From: Nocardioides kongjuensis
Lineage (GTDB): Bacteria > Actinomycetota > Actinomycetes > Propionibacteriales > Nocardioidaceae
DNA length: 64,000 nucleotides
Assembly: GCF_013409625.1 (NCBI RefSeq)
Contig: NZ_JACCBF010000001.1
Span: 930,001-994,000 of the forward strand
Direction of reading: 5' to 3'
The notes beneath the pieces are model-generated. The model was not told the DNA's origin and made no database searches. It saw only the letters and a program-made list of their open reading frames with translations. Below, piece after piece: positions 8,682 through 17,167 of the stretch; within the stretch, counting starts at the first letter, position 1, and every line of letters begins with the position of its first letter. The position numbers were made by a program, and so were the translations under genes.

Positions 8682-8695
8682 GTGATGGCCGTCAC
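8682..8695. promoter_or_regulatory. CRP/GlxR-like site GTGA-N6-TCAC
   Basis: GTGATGGCCGTCAC matches the half-sites of the CRP/GlxR consensus (TGTGA-N6-TCACA). The same 14 bases occur upstream of the IclR gene at 16173-16186. Two unrelated-looking promoters sharing the complete 14-mer suggests one global regulator acts at both. Confidence 0.5.
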
Positions 8696-8786
8696 GTCAA
8701 GGGCGTCGGCGAAAATCTTCGGATTCGGCAGCGAGTGCGTGAGAGAGGGCGTGCGTCAGCCAGTGCGACCTGGGGCAGCCGGCGTT

Positions 8787-8949
8787 GAGTTCGAGCAGAT
8801 CTGCCACATCTGCTCGAACTCGATTGCGCCCCGCGTGCGCCCCAACGAGAAGTGGCGGCTGACGCCGCGGAGGTTTCCGCAGGTCAGCCGCCACTTTCGA
8901 CGACTCTGGAGAACGAGTTCGAGCTGTTCTCCTATATCTAGGCCTAGAT
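8787..8949. repeat. Cluster of four inverted repeats in a gene-free region
   Basis: The 8621-9254 stretch has no intact gene. Within it lie arms 8787-8800/8808-8821 (14 bp, 7-nt loop), arms 8851-8863/8883-8895 (13 bp), arms 8908-8914/8926-8932 (7 bp) and a perfect 14-bp palindrome at 8936-8949. All arm pairs match exactly. They could be integrase-associated or transposon-end structures, or a run of terminator-like hairpins; none is followed by a T tract. Confidence 0.75.
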
Positions 8950-9110
8950 GTCGTAGTAGTGACGACCCTGGCCAGCTGACCTGCGAAAACGCCAACCTGG
9001 AGGGCTCATGGGGTGCTCTCGGTACGCAGGCCCAATGCCCGTTGCGCGGCTGGGGTCCGGGACGGCTCCGCTGGAGATGGGTCTGTACCCATGAGGTAGG
9101 CCGCGCATGA
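8950..9110 (-). pseudogene. Decayed 3' end of a tyrosine integrase plus its downstream flank
   Basis: Read on the minus strand, codons ending at 9006 give a tail with SRTPAAQRALGLRTESTP and a stop, resembling the C-terminal helix of actinobacterial phage-type integrases. Immediately downstream, 8950-9031 aligns without gaps to 29230-29311, the 3' end and flank of the intact integrase: 64 of 82 bases agree by my count. No catalytic residues remain. It looks like the relic of an earlier integration by a related element. Confidence 0.6.
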
Positions 9111-9254
9111 CGGAGAGGCTCCCGGTCGAGTCGCCGCACAGCATCGCTCGTGGGGCGCACGTCGCTTCCGCCGCTTTCTCAGACCAGCATCTGAAATCTT
9201 GCAGCTGCCGCTAGCAGCCGCGTCCTCGCGAAGATTGGAGCTCGTGAGGAAGGG

Positions 9255-9533
9255 ATGAGAATGACAGCGGGCTTCGTCGAACGTTTGGTCGTCGGGAGTG
9301 GCGCGTGGGTTGTAACAGCTCCTTACCGTCAGCCCCGCTCGATAGACGCACTGGCCCCGTGGGGCGACTTCCACCTCAAGCGGCAGGGCGCCCTCTGGAC
9401 GGCTTGTGGCGTGCCTGCCAACGATTGGCACGTGTTCTGGACCCACACGTTCAAACCGGAAATCCCGGAAGCTTGTTTGGAGTGCTGGGTGGTCGTCAAG
9501 CCGGCTGTGTCGCAGGGCATCGGCCATGAGTGA
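9255..9533 (+). CDS. Small hypothetical protein, 92 residues
   Basis: The C-terminal half has a pattern seen in small actinobacterial proteins: CGVP, then W-x-V-F-W, then ACLECWVV. The two cysteine-containing segments could bind a metal, but only three cysteines are present. It ends eight bases inside lipB, so the two genes may be translationally coupled. ATG at 9255 is preceded by GAGGAAGGG. No function is assigned. The short length and lack of a strong domain keep confidence moderate. Confidence 0.5.
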   Translation: MRMTAGFVERLVVGSGAWVVTAPYRQPRSIDALAPWGDFHLKRQGALWTACGVPANDWHVFWTHTFKPEIPEACLECWVVVKPAVSQGIGHE

Positions 9534-10272
9534 GCCAGCGAGCCGGACATCAAGCGTCGAGTTCCAGGTTGTTGGTATTGACGACCACCTCGTCGACTAT
9601 CTCGAGGCCTGGCAGCTGCAGAGACGGGTCCATGACGCCGTTGTCAGCGGCGCGGCTCCGACTGTATTGCTGCTGGAACACCCGCCGACGTTCACCGCCG
9701 GCAAACGAACTGATCCGCACGAGCGGCCGGTCGACCCAGGAGGTGCTCCGGTGATCGACGTCGATCGTGGCGGCAAGATCACCTATCACGGTCCGGGGCA
9801 ACTGGTGGGGTACCCAATCGTGCCGCTTCCTGAACACGTACTGGTCGTCGACTATGTCCGTCGTGTCGAGGAGGCACTGATCCAGGTCTGTGCCGACTTG
9901 GGAGTCATGGCCGGCCGTGTACCTGGGCGTAGCGGAGTCTGGCTTCAAGCCGATCCGACGACCGGGAGACCGGAGCGGAAGATTGCCGCCGTCGGCATCC
10001 GGGTGGCGGGCGGGGTGACGATGCACGGCTTTGCCATCAACTGCGACGTCGACATGAGCTGGTACGAAAGGTTCGTGCCCTGCGGCATCGCAGATGCTGG
10101 CGTCACGTCTCTTTCGCTGGAGCTCGGCCGCGAGGTGACGGTGGCCGAAGTGATCCCGCTAGTGCGGAAGCACCTCGCGGTCTACCTCGCCTGGCATTCA
10201 TATGAGCCGACTCCGAACCTCGCGCCGCGCCCGGAGCCGCTGCATGTCGTGCTCGTCAGGCCATCGATCTGA
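9526..10272 (+). CDS. lipB: Octanoyltransferase LipB
   Basis: A 248-residue lipoate-protein ligase B that moves octanoate from acyl carrier protein to lipoyl domains. The motif [12 protein letters not shown] is at residues 81-92, the catalytic lysine is in [10 protein letters not shown] (Lys152), and the catalytic cysteine in [10 protein letters not shown] (Cys186). The ATG at 9526 overlaps the previous small gene. It is the first lipoylation gene of a region that also holds lipA and an acetoin-dehydrogenase-like complex with a free lipoyl domain. It may be dedicated to that complex; whether the genome has a second lipB cannot be seen here. Confidence 0.95.
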   Translation: MSEPASRTSSVEFQVVGIDDHLVDYLEAWQLQRRVHDAVVSGAAPTVLLLEHPPTFTAGKRTDPHERPVDPGGAPVIDVDRGGKITYHGPGQLVGYPIVPLPEHVLVVDYVRRVEEALIQVCADLGVMAGRVPGRSGVWLQADPTTGRPERKIAAVGIRVAGGVTMHGFAINCDVDMSWYERFVPCGIADAGVTSLSLELGREVTVAEVIPLVRKHLAVYLAWHSYEPTPNLAPRPEPLHVVLVRPSI

Positions 10273-10369
10273 GCGACCCGATCACCATCTGAAGAGGCGG
10301 GGCTTCCGACGGGGCTCTCTCCGCTTCCACGATTGCGGCCTGTCCACACGCTTTGACCGAAGGCACCCG

Positions 10370-13300
10370 ATGACCGACGAGACCCTGTCCAACCTGCTGA
10401 CCGAGACCCGCACGTTCGAGCCGCCGGCAGAGCTCGCTGCCCACGCGAACGTGAAGGCCGACGCGTACGCCGCGGCCGCGGCCGACCACGAGGGCTTCTG
10501 GGCCGAGCAGGCGCAGCGACTGACCTGGGCCGAGCCGTTCACGCAGATCCTGGACGACTCCAGCGCACCCTTCTACCGGTGGTTCGCCGACGGCACGCTC
10601 AACGTCGCGTACAACTGCGTCGACCGCCACGTCGCGGCGGGCACGGGCGACCAGGTCGCGATCCACTTCGTCGGCGAGCCCGGCGACAGGCGCGACATCA
10701 CCTACGCCCAGCTGAAGGACGAGGTGTCGCGCGCGGCCAACGCGCTCACGGACCTCGGCGTCACCGCGGGCGACCGCGTGGCGATCTACCTGCCCATGAT
10801 CCCGGAGGCCGTCGTCTCGATGCTGGCCTGCGCCCGCATCGGCGCGACGCACACGGTCGTCTTCGGCGGCTTCTCGGCCGAGGCGCTCGCCTCCCGCATC
10901 GAGGACTGCAACGCGAAGCTCGTGATCACCGCCGACGGCGGCTACCGCCGCGGCTCCGCCTCGGCCCTGAAGCCTGCCGTCGACGCCGCCCTCGAGAAGG
11001 TCCCGGGCGTCGCCCAGCACGTCCTCGTCGTACGCCGCACGGGCCAGGAGGTCGCGTGGCACGACGGTGTCGACGTCTGGTGGCACGACGCCGTCGACGG
11101 CGCGTCCGCCGACCACACGCCCGAGGCGTTCACGGCCGAGCACCCGCTGTTCGTCATGTACTCCTCCGGCACGACGGGCAAGCCGAAGGGCATCCTCCAC
11201 ACCTCGGGTGGCTACCTCACGGGCACGGCGTACACGCACCACGCGGTCTTCGACCTGAAGCCGGAGAGCGACGTCTACTGGTGCACCGCCGACGTCGGCT
11301 GGATCACCGGCCACAGCTACATCGTCTACGGCCCGCTCGCGAACGGCGTGACGCAGGTGCTCTACGAGGGCACGCCCGACAGCCCGCACAAGGGCCGCTG
11401 GTGGGAGATCATCCAGGACTACAAGGTGACGCTCTTCTACACCGCGCCCACCGCGATCCGGACCTTCATGAAGTGGGGCCGATCGGTCCCCGACGGCTAC
11501 GACATGAGCTCGCTGCGCCTGCTCGGCTCCGTCGGCGAGCCCATCAACCCCGAGGCGTACGTCTGGTACCGCAGCGTCGTCGGCGGCGACCGCTGCCCCG
11601 TCGTCGACACGTGGTGGCAGACCGAGACCGGCATGATGATGATCAGCCCGCTGCCGGGCGTCACCGCCGGCAAGCCGGGCTCGGCGATGACCCCGCTGCC
11701 GGGCGTCGACGCCGACGTCGTGTCCGAGGACGGCGTCCCGGTCCCCAACGGCTCCGGCGGCTACCTCGTGCTGACCAAGCCGTGGCCGGCCATGCTGCGC
11801 ACGCTGCTCGGTGACGACGACCGCTTCGTCGAGACCTACTGGTCGAAGTACGCCGACCAGGGCTGGTACTTCGCCGGCGACGGCGCGAAGAAGGACGACG
11901 ACGGCGCGATCTGGCTGCTCGGCCGCGTCGACGACGTCATGAACGTGTCGGGCCACCGGCTGTCCACCACCGAGATCGAGTCGGCCCTCGTCTCGCACCC
12001 GCGGGTCGCGGAGGCGGCCGTCGTCGGTGCGTCCGACGAGACCACCGGCCAGGCGGTCGTCGCCTACGTGATCCTCCGTGAGGGCATCGACGGCGTGGAC
12101 GGTGATGCGCTCGTCCAGGAGCTGCGTAACCACGTCGCCACCGAGATCGGCGCCATCGCCAAGCCGCGCTCGATCATGATCGTGCCCGAGCTGCCCAAGA
12201 CCCGCTCCGGCAAGATCATGCGCCGCCTGCTCAAGGACGTCGCCGAGAACCGCACCGTCGGCGACACGACCACCCTGGCCGATCGTTCCATCATGGCGGC
12301 CCTCTCGGCACAGGCCCCGCGGCCGGTCAACGAGGAGATCGCCGACAAGCTGATCCTGCCGTACCTGAACCACGCCATCCGCATGTTCGAGGCGGGCTAC
12401 GCCTCGGCCGTCGACATCGACAACGGCATGATCTACGGCTGCGGCTACCCGAAGGGCCCGATGACGGTCGCCCAGGAGCGCGGCATCTACACGCCCGCCG
12501 GTGGTGCCTCGGAGGCCGCCGAGCACGAGTTCAAGATCGCGATCAACAAGGTCGGTGTCGTCGGCACCGGCACCATGGCCTCCGGCATGATCCAGGTCTT
12601 CGCCCAGGCCGGCTACGACGTCGTCTTCGTCGGCCGTGGCCAGGACAAGCTCGACGGCGTCGTCTCCTTCATCGACAAGGGCCTCTCCAAGCTCGTCGAG
12701 AAGGGCCGCCTCTCCGAGGACGACAAGGCCGCCACGCTGGGCCGCCTGCACGGCGCCACCGAGCGTGAGGCGCTCGCCGACGTCGACATCGTCGTCGAGG
12801 CCATCGCCGAGGACCTCGCCATCAAGACTGAGCTTTATGCGGACCTCGACCGGATCTGCAAGCCCGGCGCGATCCTGGCGACCACCACGTCGTCGATGCC
12901 GATCACGAAGCTCGGCGAGGCCACCTCCCGCCCGGAGTCGGTCATCGGCATGCACTTCTTCAACCCGGCCACCATCCTCAAGCTCGTCGAGGTCGTCACC
13001 ACCGAGGCCACCGGCGCCGACGTCAACGAGACCGTCCTCGCGCTCTGCAAGAAGATCGGCAAGGTCGCCGTCTCCTGCGGTGACCGCTCGGGCTTCATCG
13101 TCAACTGCCTCCTCTTCCCGTACCTCAACGACGCGGTCAAGCTGCTCGAGTCGGGCGAGGCGACCATGGAGGAGATCGACGCCGCGATCAAGGAGCAGGC
13201 CGGCTTCCCGATGGGTCCGTTCGCGCTGCTCGACCTGGTCGGCAACGACGTCTCGCTCGCCATCGAGAAGGAGCTCTTCGAGACCTTCGGCGCCGAGGCC

Positions 13301-13396
13301 CCGGAGTTCGAGCCGGCCGCGACCCTGGTCGCGAAGGTCGAGGCGGGCGAGCTCGGCCGCAAGACCAAGAAGGGCTTCTACGACTACTCCGCGTGA
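10370..13396 (+). CDS. Acetyl-CoA synthetase fused in frame to 3-hydroxyacyl-CoA dehydrogenase
   Basis: A 1008-residue protein. Residues 1 to about 643 are an acetyl-CoA synthetase (AMP-forming) with SSGTTGKPKG near 264, TWWQTETG, and the PKTRSGKIMRR lysine near 613. The frame then runs into a partial 3HCDH C-terminal domain (about 645-700, with LPYLNHAIRMFEAGYAS). A complete dehydrogenase unit follows (about 720-1008): the NAD-binding GTGTMASG near 727, catalytic-His IGMHFFNPA, and a second C-terminal domain with GFPMGPFALLD. Bipartite 3-hydroxyacyl-CoA dehydrogenases have two such halves, so the synthetase seems to have replaced the first NAD domain. No frameshift is visible. ATG is preceded by GAAGG. 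Confidence 0.9.
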   Translation: MTDETLSNLLTETRTFEPPAELAAHANVKADAYAAAAADHEGFWAEQAQRLTWAEPFTQILDDSSAPFYRWFADGTLNVAYNCVDRHVAAGTGDQVAIHFVGEPGDRRDITYAQLKDEVSRAANALTDLGVTAGDRVAIYLPMIPEAVVSMLACARIGATHTVVFGGFSAEALASRIEDCNAKLVITADGGYRRGSASALKPAVDAALEKVPGVAQHVLVVRRTGQEVAWHDGVDVWWHDAVDGASADHTPEAFTAEHPLFVMYSSGTTGKPKGILHTSGGYLTGTAYTHHAVFDLKPESDVYWCTADVGWITGHSYIVYGPLANGVTQVLYEGTPDSPHKGRWWEIIQDYKVTLFYTAPTAIRTFMKWGRSVPDGYDMSSLRLLGSVGEPINPEAYVWYRSVVGGDRCPVVDTWWQTETGMMMISPLPGVTAGKPGSAMTPLPGVDADVVSEDGVPVPNGSGGYLVLTKPWPAMLRTLLGDDDRFVETYWSKYADQGWYFAGDGAKKDDDGAIWLLGRVDDVMNVSGHRLSTTEIESALVSHPRVAEAAVVGASDETTGQAVVAYVILREGIDGVDGDALVQELRNHVATEIGAIAKPRSIMIVPELPKTRSGKIMRRLLKDVAENRTVGDTTTLADRSIMAALSAQAPRPVNEEIADKLILPYLNHAIRMFEAGYASAVDIDNGMIYGCGYPKGPMTVAQERGIYTPAGGASEAAEHEFKIAINKVGVVGTGTMASGMIQVFAQAGYDVVFVGRGQDKLDGVVSFIDKGLSKLVEKGRLSEDDKAATLGRLHGATEREALADVDIVVEAIAEDLAIKTELYADLDRICKPGAILATTTSSMPITKLGEATSRPESVIGMHFFNPATILKLVEVVTTEATGADVNETVLALCKKIGKVAVSCGDRSGFIVNCLLFPYLNDAVKLLESGEATMEEIDAAIKEQAGFPMGPFALLDLVGNDVSLAIEKELFETFGAEAPEFEPAATLVAKVEAGELGRKTKKGFYDYSA

Positions 13397-13496
13397 GTCG
13401 CAGCCACTTCGTCGTACGGCGTCGGTCCCTCGGGGCCGACGGCGCGCGGCCCGTTCACGGGGCCAATGAGCCCACCGCTACGGACTGAGAGGTCTC

Positions 13497-14285
13497 ATGG
13501 CATCACTACACACCGTGTCCCTTGGCAGCAGCGGAGCCCAGGTGGTGTTCTGCCACGGTCTCTTCGGCCAGGGCCGCAACTGGACACAGCACGCGCGGGA
13601 CCTCGCGACGGACCATCGAGTGGTCCTCGTGGACATGCCGAACCATGGCAGCTCGCCGTGGACCGACAACATGGATTACATGGCCATCGCCGAGCAACTT
13701 GCCGCGACCCTGCGCTCCAAGGGGCCATCGGTCGTCGTGGGCCACTCCATGGGTGCGAAGGTCGCCATGATTCTGGCCTTGAGATTCCCCGAGCTCGTCG
13801 AGCGTCTTTGCGTCGTAGACATGTCGCCTGCGACCTACAGGGACGACTCGAGCTTCAGGGCACATATCGACGCGATGATGGCCATCGATCTGCCGCATGA
13901 AGCCTCGCGCGCTGACGCTGACACGTTGCTGCGCGCCGCTGTGCCCGACGACCCGGTCCGTTCCTTCCTCCTCCAAAGCCTTCGCCGAACGCCACATGGA
14001 TGGAGATGGCAACTGAACCTAGAAGTGCTTCGCGACGAACTCCCCGCGATCATGGGGTGGCCGACGGAAGCTATCGCGGGCCTTCGTAGCTACGCCGGAC
14101 CCGTGCTGTGGGTCGCCGGCAAGAATTCAAACTACGTCACCGAAGAGCACCAAGTGGCCATGCAGACACTGTTCCCCGCGGTGCGCACGGTCGTCATACC
14201 GGGTGCTGGCCACTGGGTACACGCCGAGCAACCGCTCGCGTTCCGCGATCATCTGAGGGCCTTCCTCGCTGGGTCGCCTGAGTAA
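13497..14285 (+). CDS. Alpha/beta hydrolase (YbfF-like esterase fold)
   Basis: A 262-residue alpha/beta hydrolase. The oxyanion-hole HG is in VVFCHGLFGQ near residue 20, the nucleophile elbow is GHSMGAK near residue 84, and the late histidine is in GAGHWVHAEQP near residue 243. The layout resembles the YbfF/ABHD11 branch, whose members hydrolyse short acyl esters or thioesters. In mitochondria ABHD11 is linked to lipoylated 2-oxo-acid dehydrogenases, so its place next to such a complex is suggestive but not proof. It is followed by a convergent thiL. Confidence 0.85.
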   Translation: MASLHTVSLGSSGAQVVFCHGLFGQGRNWTQHARDLATDHRVVLVDMPNHGSSPWTDNMDYMAIAEQLAATLRSKGPSVVVGHSMGAKVAMILALRFPELVERLCVVDMSPATYRDDSSFRAHIDAMMAIDLPHEASRADADTLLRAAVPDDPVRSFLLQSLRRTPHGWRWQLNLEVLRDELPAIMGWPTEAIAGLRSYAGPVLWVAGKNSNYVTEEHQVAMQTLFPAVRTVVIPGAGHWVHAEQPLAFRDHLRAFLAGSPE

Positions 14286-14354
14286 CGGAATGCTGTGGGG
14301 CCGGTCGTGTTCCCGAGGACTGGCCTCGCCAGAACGGGCGGCACATCGCCAGCC

Positions 14355-15329
14355 TCAGAAGTGGGTCCATCCCGCTGGTCCGTCGTACGCCTCGCCGTCG
14401 ACGGTCACCATTGGCTGCCCACCGTCCGCGGGAAGAACGGCGCCGACTTGCGTCCACCCGTCCGGGAGCTCGGCAGTCCTGTTGAAGCAGGCCAGGAGTG
14501 GATGGTCATCGCCTCCGCTGAGGATGCACTGCATCCGATCGACGCCGGTACCGGCCGGGCCGCTCGCCGGGGGTCCCACCAGCCGCAGTTCGTCGGTCCA
14601 CAGGTCGATGACAACATTCGATGCCTGCGCGAGGTGTCGAGCGTCGGCAACCAAGCCGTCCGAAACGTCCAACATGACGGTTGCGCCAGCGCGCGCTGCC
14701 TCGGGGCCCGCGGCATACGGCGGGGTGGGACGGTGATACGCCTTGAGGAGTTCCTGCGGCTCGCTGACGCCACGCTCCAGCAGTGCGAGCCCGGCAGCCG
14801 ACCAGCCCTGCCTGCCGGCGATCGCGACAGTGTCGCCGGGTCGAGCTCCTGAGCGCAGCACGGGAGGGGCTGGGCAGGAGCCGAGCACGGTTACCGCGAG
14901 CATCAGCGTGTCGGAGCTGGTCAGGTCGCCACCCACCACGCTCGCGCCGACGCTTCCCGCCTCTTCCGCGAAGCCGCGGACGAACTCCATCACCCAGGCG
15001 GCTGGTAGGTCGTGGGGGAGTGCCAGTCCGAGCGTGAGGGATGTCGCGGTGCCTCCCATGGCGTTGACATCAGACAGGTTCTGGGCCGCTGCACGTGCGC
15101 CGATGTCTGCTGCGGGGGACCAGTCGCGTCGAAAATGACGGCCTTCGACCATGAGATCAGTTGAGATGACCGGGCACGTTTCTTGACCGCGCACTACCGC
15201 ACAATCATCGCCAGGACCCACGATGACGTGGCTTCCCTGGGGGAGTATCGAGCGGATGGCGTTGATCAGACCGAATTCGCCCGCGTGCGCGACGGTGGGC
15301 AGCCGTAGGGTGCTGGAGGAACCAGGCAT
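14355..15329 (-). CDS. thiL: Thiamine-monophosphate kinase ThiL
   Basis: A 324-residue kinase that converts thiamine phosphate to thiamine diphosphate, the cofactor of the neighbouring E1 enzyme. The AIR-synthase-like fold shows GPGDDCAVV near residue 37, STDLMVEGRHF, NLSDVNAMGG and SVGASVVGGDL in the N-terminal half, and LDVSDGLVADARHL in the C-terminal half. ATG at 15329 has AGAAGG upstream; the longer upstream frame is not coding. It lies downstream of, and in the same direction as, an iclR gene. Its location away from the main thi operon and inside the acetoin block suggests dedicated cofactor supply. Confidence 0.93.
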   Translation of the reverse strand: MPGSSSTLRLPTVAHAGEFGLINAIRSILPQGSHVIVGPGDDCAVVRGQETCPVISTDLMVEGRHFRRDWSPAADIGARAAAQNLSDVNAMGGTATSLTLGLALPHDLPAAWVMEFVRGFAEEAGSVGASVVGGDLTSSDTLMLAVTVLGSCPAPPVLRSGARPGDTVAIAGRQGWSAAGLALLERGVSEPQELLKAYHRPTPPYAAGPEAARAGATVMLDVSDGLVADARHLAQASNVVIDLWTDELRLVGPPASGPAGTGVDRMQCILSGGDDHPLLACFNRTAELPDGWTQVGAVLPADGGQPMVTVDGEAYDGPAGWTHF

Positions 15330-15372
15330 TGTGCCTTCTGGAGATTCGTAGGGGCGGCGGCAACCACGCGGC

Positions 15373-16143
15373 TTAGGGGCCGCCCGTTGCGGCACCGGCC
15401 AGATCGGCGGCTGCCATCGACAGTTCGGCGCGTGCCGCGTCGGGGAGTTCGAGACCTCGGGTGCTGACGACGAGCGCCCATGACGTCTCCCCGGGCGCGC
15501 GTCGCGGCACGAGTCGTGCTGCGCAGGACACGTCGTCGCGGAACTCGCCGCGCTCGACGACGACGGAATCGGCGGTGAGTGTGCGTAGTTGGGCCTCGAG
15601 GAGTGCCAGGTCGGTGGAGGTATTGCGCGTAAAGGGACGCAGCCCTTGATCGCGAAGCATCTCCCGACGCTCGCGTGGTTTGAGGCCAAGCATGAGGGCC
15701 TTGCCCAGCGCCGTCGCGTGCGCCGAGACGTCGAGCCCACGCTCGAAGTGCTCGAGATAGGGCGAGCCGGGCCCTTCGACATAGTCGACCACCACTACCC
15801 GATCACCCTTGAGCCGACCCAGATAGGCGCTGAGCCCGGTGCGCGCGGCAAGGTGTCGAAGGACTTCCTTTGAGTCAGGAGGGTGGCCGAGGCCGGACAG
15901 GACGTCGTAAAAGCGGCGCGCTACTTCGGAACCGGAACTGTAGGTGCCGTCGGGGAGGCGCTCGAGATAGCCCTCGTAGGCGAGGGTCCGCACCAGGTGG
16001 TACGTCGTAGAAAGGTTCAGTTCGCACATGCGCGCGATCACCTTTACCGGCAGAGGGTGGCCCTGGGCCACTACCTCTAGGACGCGCAATGCTCGGCCGA
16101 CGCTCTGGACGAAGTCGTCCGGCGGGCTCAAACGGTCCTGCAT
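15373..16143 (-). CDS. IclR family transcriptional regulator (first copy)
   Basis: A 256-residue regulator with an N-terminal winged helix (about residues 12-70, MCELNLSTTYHLVRTL) and an IclR effector-binding domain that includes SAHATALGKALMLGL. ATG at 16143 is preceded at good spacing by GGAGGTG; an in-frame TTG at 16158 lies within that ribosome site and was rejected. It diverges from the DUF1097 membrane protein gene, with a CRP-like site between them. It probably controls the acetoin-dehydrogenase region together with the second IclR at 17168. Confidence 0.9.
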   Translation of the reverse strand: MQDRLSPPDDFVQSVGRALRVLEVVAQGHPLPVKVIARMCELNLSTTYHLVRTLAYEGYLERLPDGTYSSGSEVARRFYDVLSGLGHPPDSKEVLRHLAARTGLSAYLGRLKGDRVVVVDYVEGPGSPYLEHFERGLDVSAHATALGKALMLGLKPRERREMLRDQGLRPFTRNTSTDLALLEAQLRTLTADSVVVERGEFRDDVSCAARLVPRRAPGETSWALVVSTRGLELPDAARAELSMAAADLAGAATGGP

Positions 16144-16172
16144 GCCACGCACCTCCAATCACCCACATTGTA

Positions 16173-16186
16173 GTGATGGCCGTCAC
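16173..16186. promoter_or_regulatory. CRP/GlxR-like site identical to the one at 8682
   Basis: AGTGATGGCCGTCACA (16172-16187) has GTGA and TCAC half-sites separated by six bases. It lies 30 bp upstream of the first iclR start, in the divergent promoter region. A small inverted repeat, GGGTCT/AGACCC at 16221-16237, lies beside it and may be an IclR site. Confidence 0.5.
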
Positions 16187-16386
16187 AGGCGCTATGGAGG
16201 TTTCGTCATGGGAAATCCAGGGGTCTGCCCAAGACCCGGCATGCATCCAACACTGGGGCCCGATCCGCGAGCGGCGTATGAAGGGGCGATCCCACCTTCG
16301 TCGATCGGACAGGGCCAGTGGCACCCGATCGGGCGCCGCCGGCCCGCGCCGCCGCCACCATCGTCTCTAACGAAGGAACTTTCTTC

Positions 16387-17052
16387 ATGTTGCAACGTCT
16401 GAGGGCCACTCTGCCTCTTTCCCTGTCGATCGCCGTGCTCGCCGCGGTCTGGGTCGACGTATCACTGAACTTCACTTTCCACTGGGCCACCGCAGGCGAC
16501 CTGGGTAACGGCCTGGCTCTTCCAGGCAACCTCCAGCTCATCGCGCCGGCCGCCTTCGTCTCGTGGGCCACGTTCTTCGCCGCCGGCGCGGACGGTAGCG
16601 CGATGCGCAAGGCGATCGCCTCGTCGCTGAGCGGCTGCGTCGGTGCGTTCGCCCTCATGGCGATGGGCCCGAAGGTCGCCGGACTGCCTGATTTCTGGGG
16701 TCTCGCGGTTGTCGTCGGAGTTATCGCCACGATCGTCGTACTCGCATCTGCGGCAGGGGAGTGGTACTTCGTCCCCGGCGTCTTCGGGGCCTTCGCGTCC
16801 ACAGTGTTCTGGTGGATCGCGACGGGACTCGACGGCTGGGCGCCCGGCGGCGGAGGCGCCGCGAACACGCTGAAGGCGCTGGGCGACCCCACCACCGCAG
16901 GTGCCGGTGCGTTCGGAGGAGTGCTGTCGACCCCGATCTTGTGGGTGGCGATCTCGACGTTCGCCTCTCTCCTCTGTGGCTGCCTGCTCGGCCTCATGTC
17001 CGTGAAGTTGGCGGGAGTCCTCGGATCGGTCATCGGCCCAAAGGAACAGTGA
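16387..17052 (+). CDS. DUF1097-type integral membrane protein
   Basis: A 221-residue hydrophobic protein with about six predicted membrane segments: LSLSIAVLAAVWVDVSL at the start, then stretches near residues 50, 75, 105, 130 and 190. Glycine- and alanine-rich helices without charged pairs resemble the DUF1097 family (YcdZ-like), which has no established function. A transport or permease role for acetoin or a related compound is possible from context only. ATG at 16387 follows GAAGGAA. A strong terminator follows directly. Confidence 0.75.
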   Translation: MLQRLRATLPLSLSIAVLAAVWVDVSLNFTFHWATAGDLGNGLALPGNLQLIAPAAFVSWATFFAAGADGSAMRKAIASSLSGCVGAFALMAMGPKVAGLPDFWGLAVVVGVIATIVVLASAAGEWYFVPGVFGAFASTVFWWIATGLDGWAPGGGGAANTLKALGDPTTAGAGAFGGVLSTPILWVAISTFASLLCGCLLGLMSVKLAGVLGSVIGPKEQ

Positions 17053-17071
17053 CGACTGCTGACGTCGCTCG

Positions 17072-17108
17072 GTGGGCACCCGGTCACGACCGGGTGCCCA
17101 CCTGTTTT
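17072..17108 (+). terminator. Rho-independent terminator after DUF1097 gene
   Basis: Perfect 14-bp arms 17072-17085 and 17088-17101 (GTGGGCACCCGGTC and its complement) form a hairpin, followed by CTGTTTT. It separates the membrane-protein gene from the second iclR gene. Confidence 0.85.
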
Positions 17109-17167
17109 CACCATTTGAAATCCAAGGGACTACCTCCCGCACGCGACGGCACCAACACTCGTTCCTT

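Noticed and set aside
8787..8949. Possible CRISPR array
   Set aside because: The stems differ from each other in sequence, spacing is irregular and no repeat-spacer unit or cas gene is present.
10256..12955. 899-residue minus-strand frame
   Set aside because: It is the antisense shadow of the synthetase-dehydrogenase fusion; valine/glycine/arginine-rich with no domain.
16144..16386. Extra small gene between iclR and the DUF1097 gene
   Set aside because: Frames here have no ribosome site and no protein-like composition. The stretch is a divergent promoter with regulatory sites.
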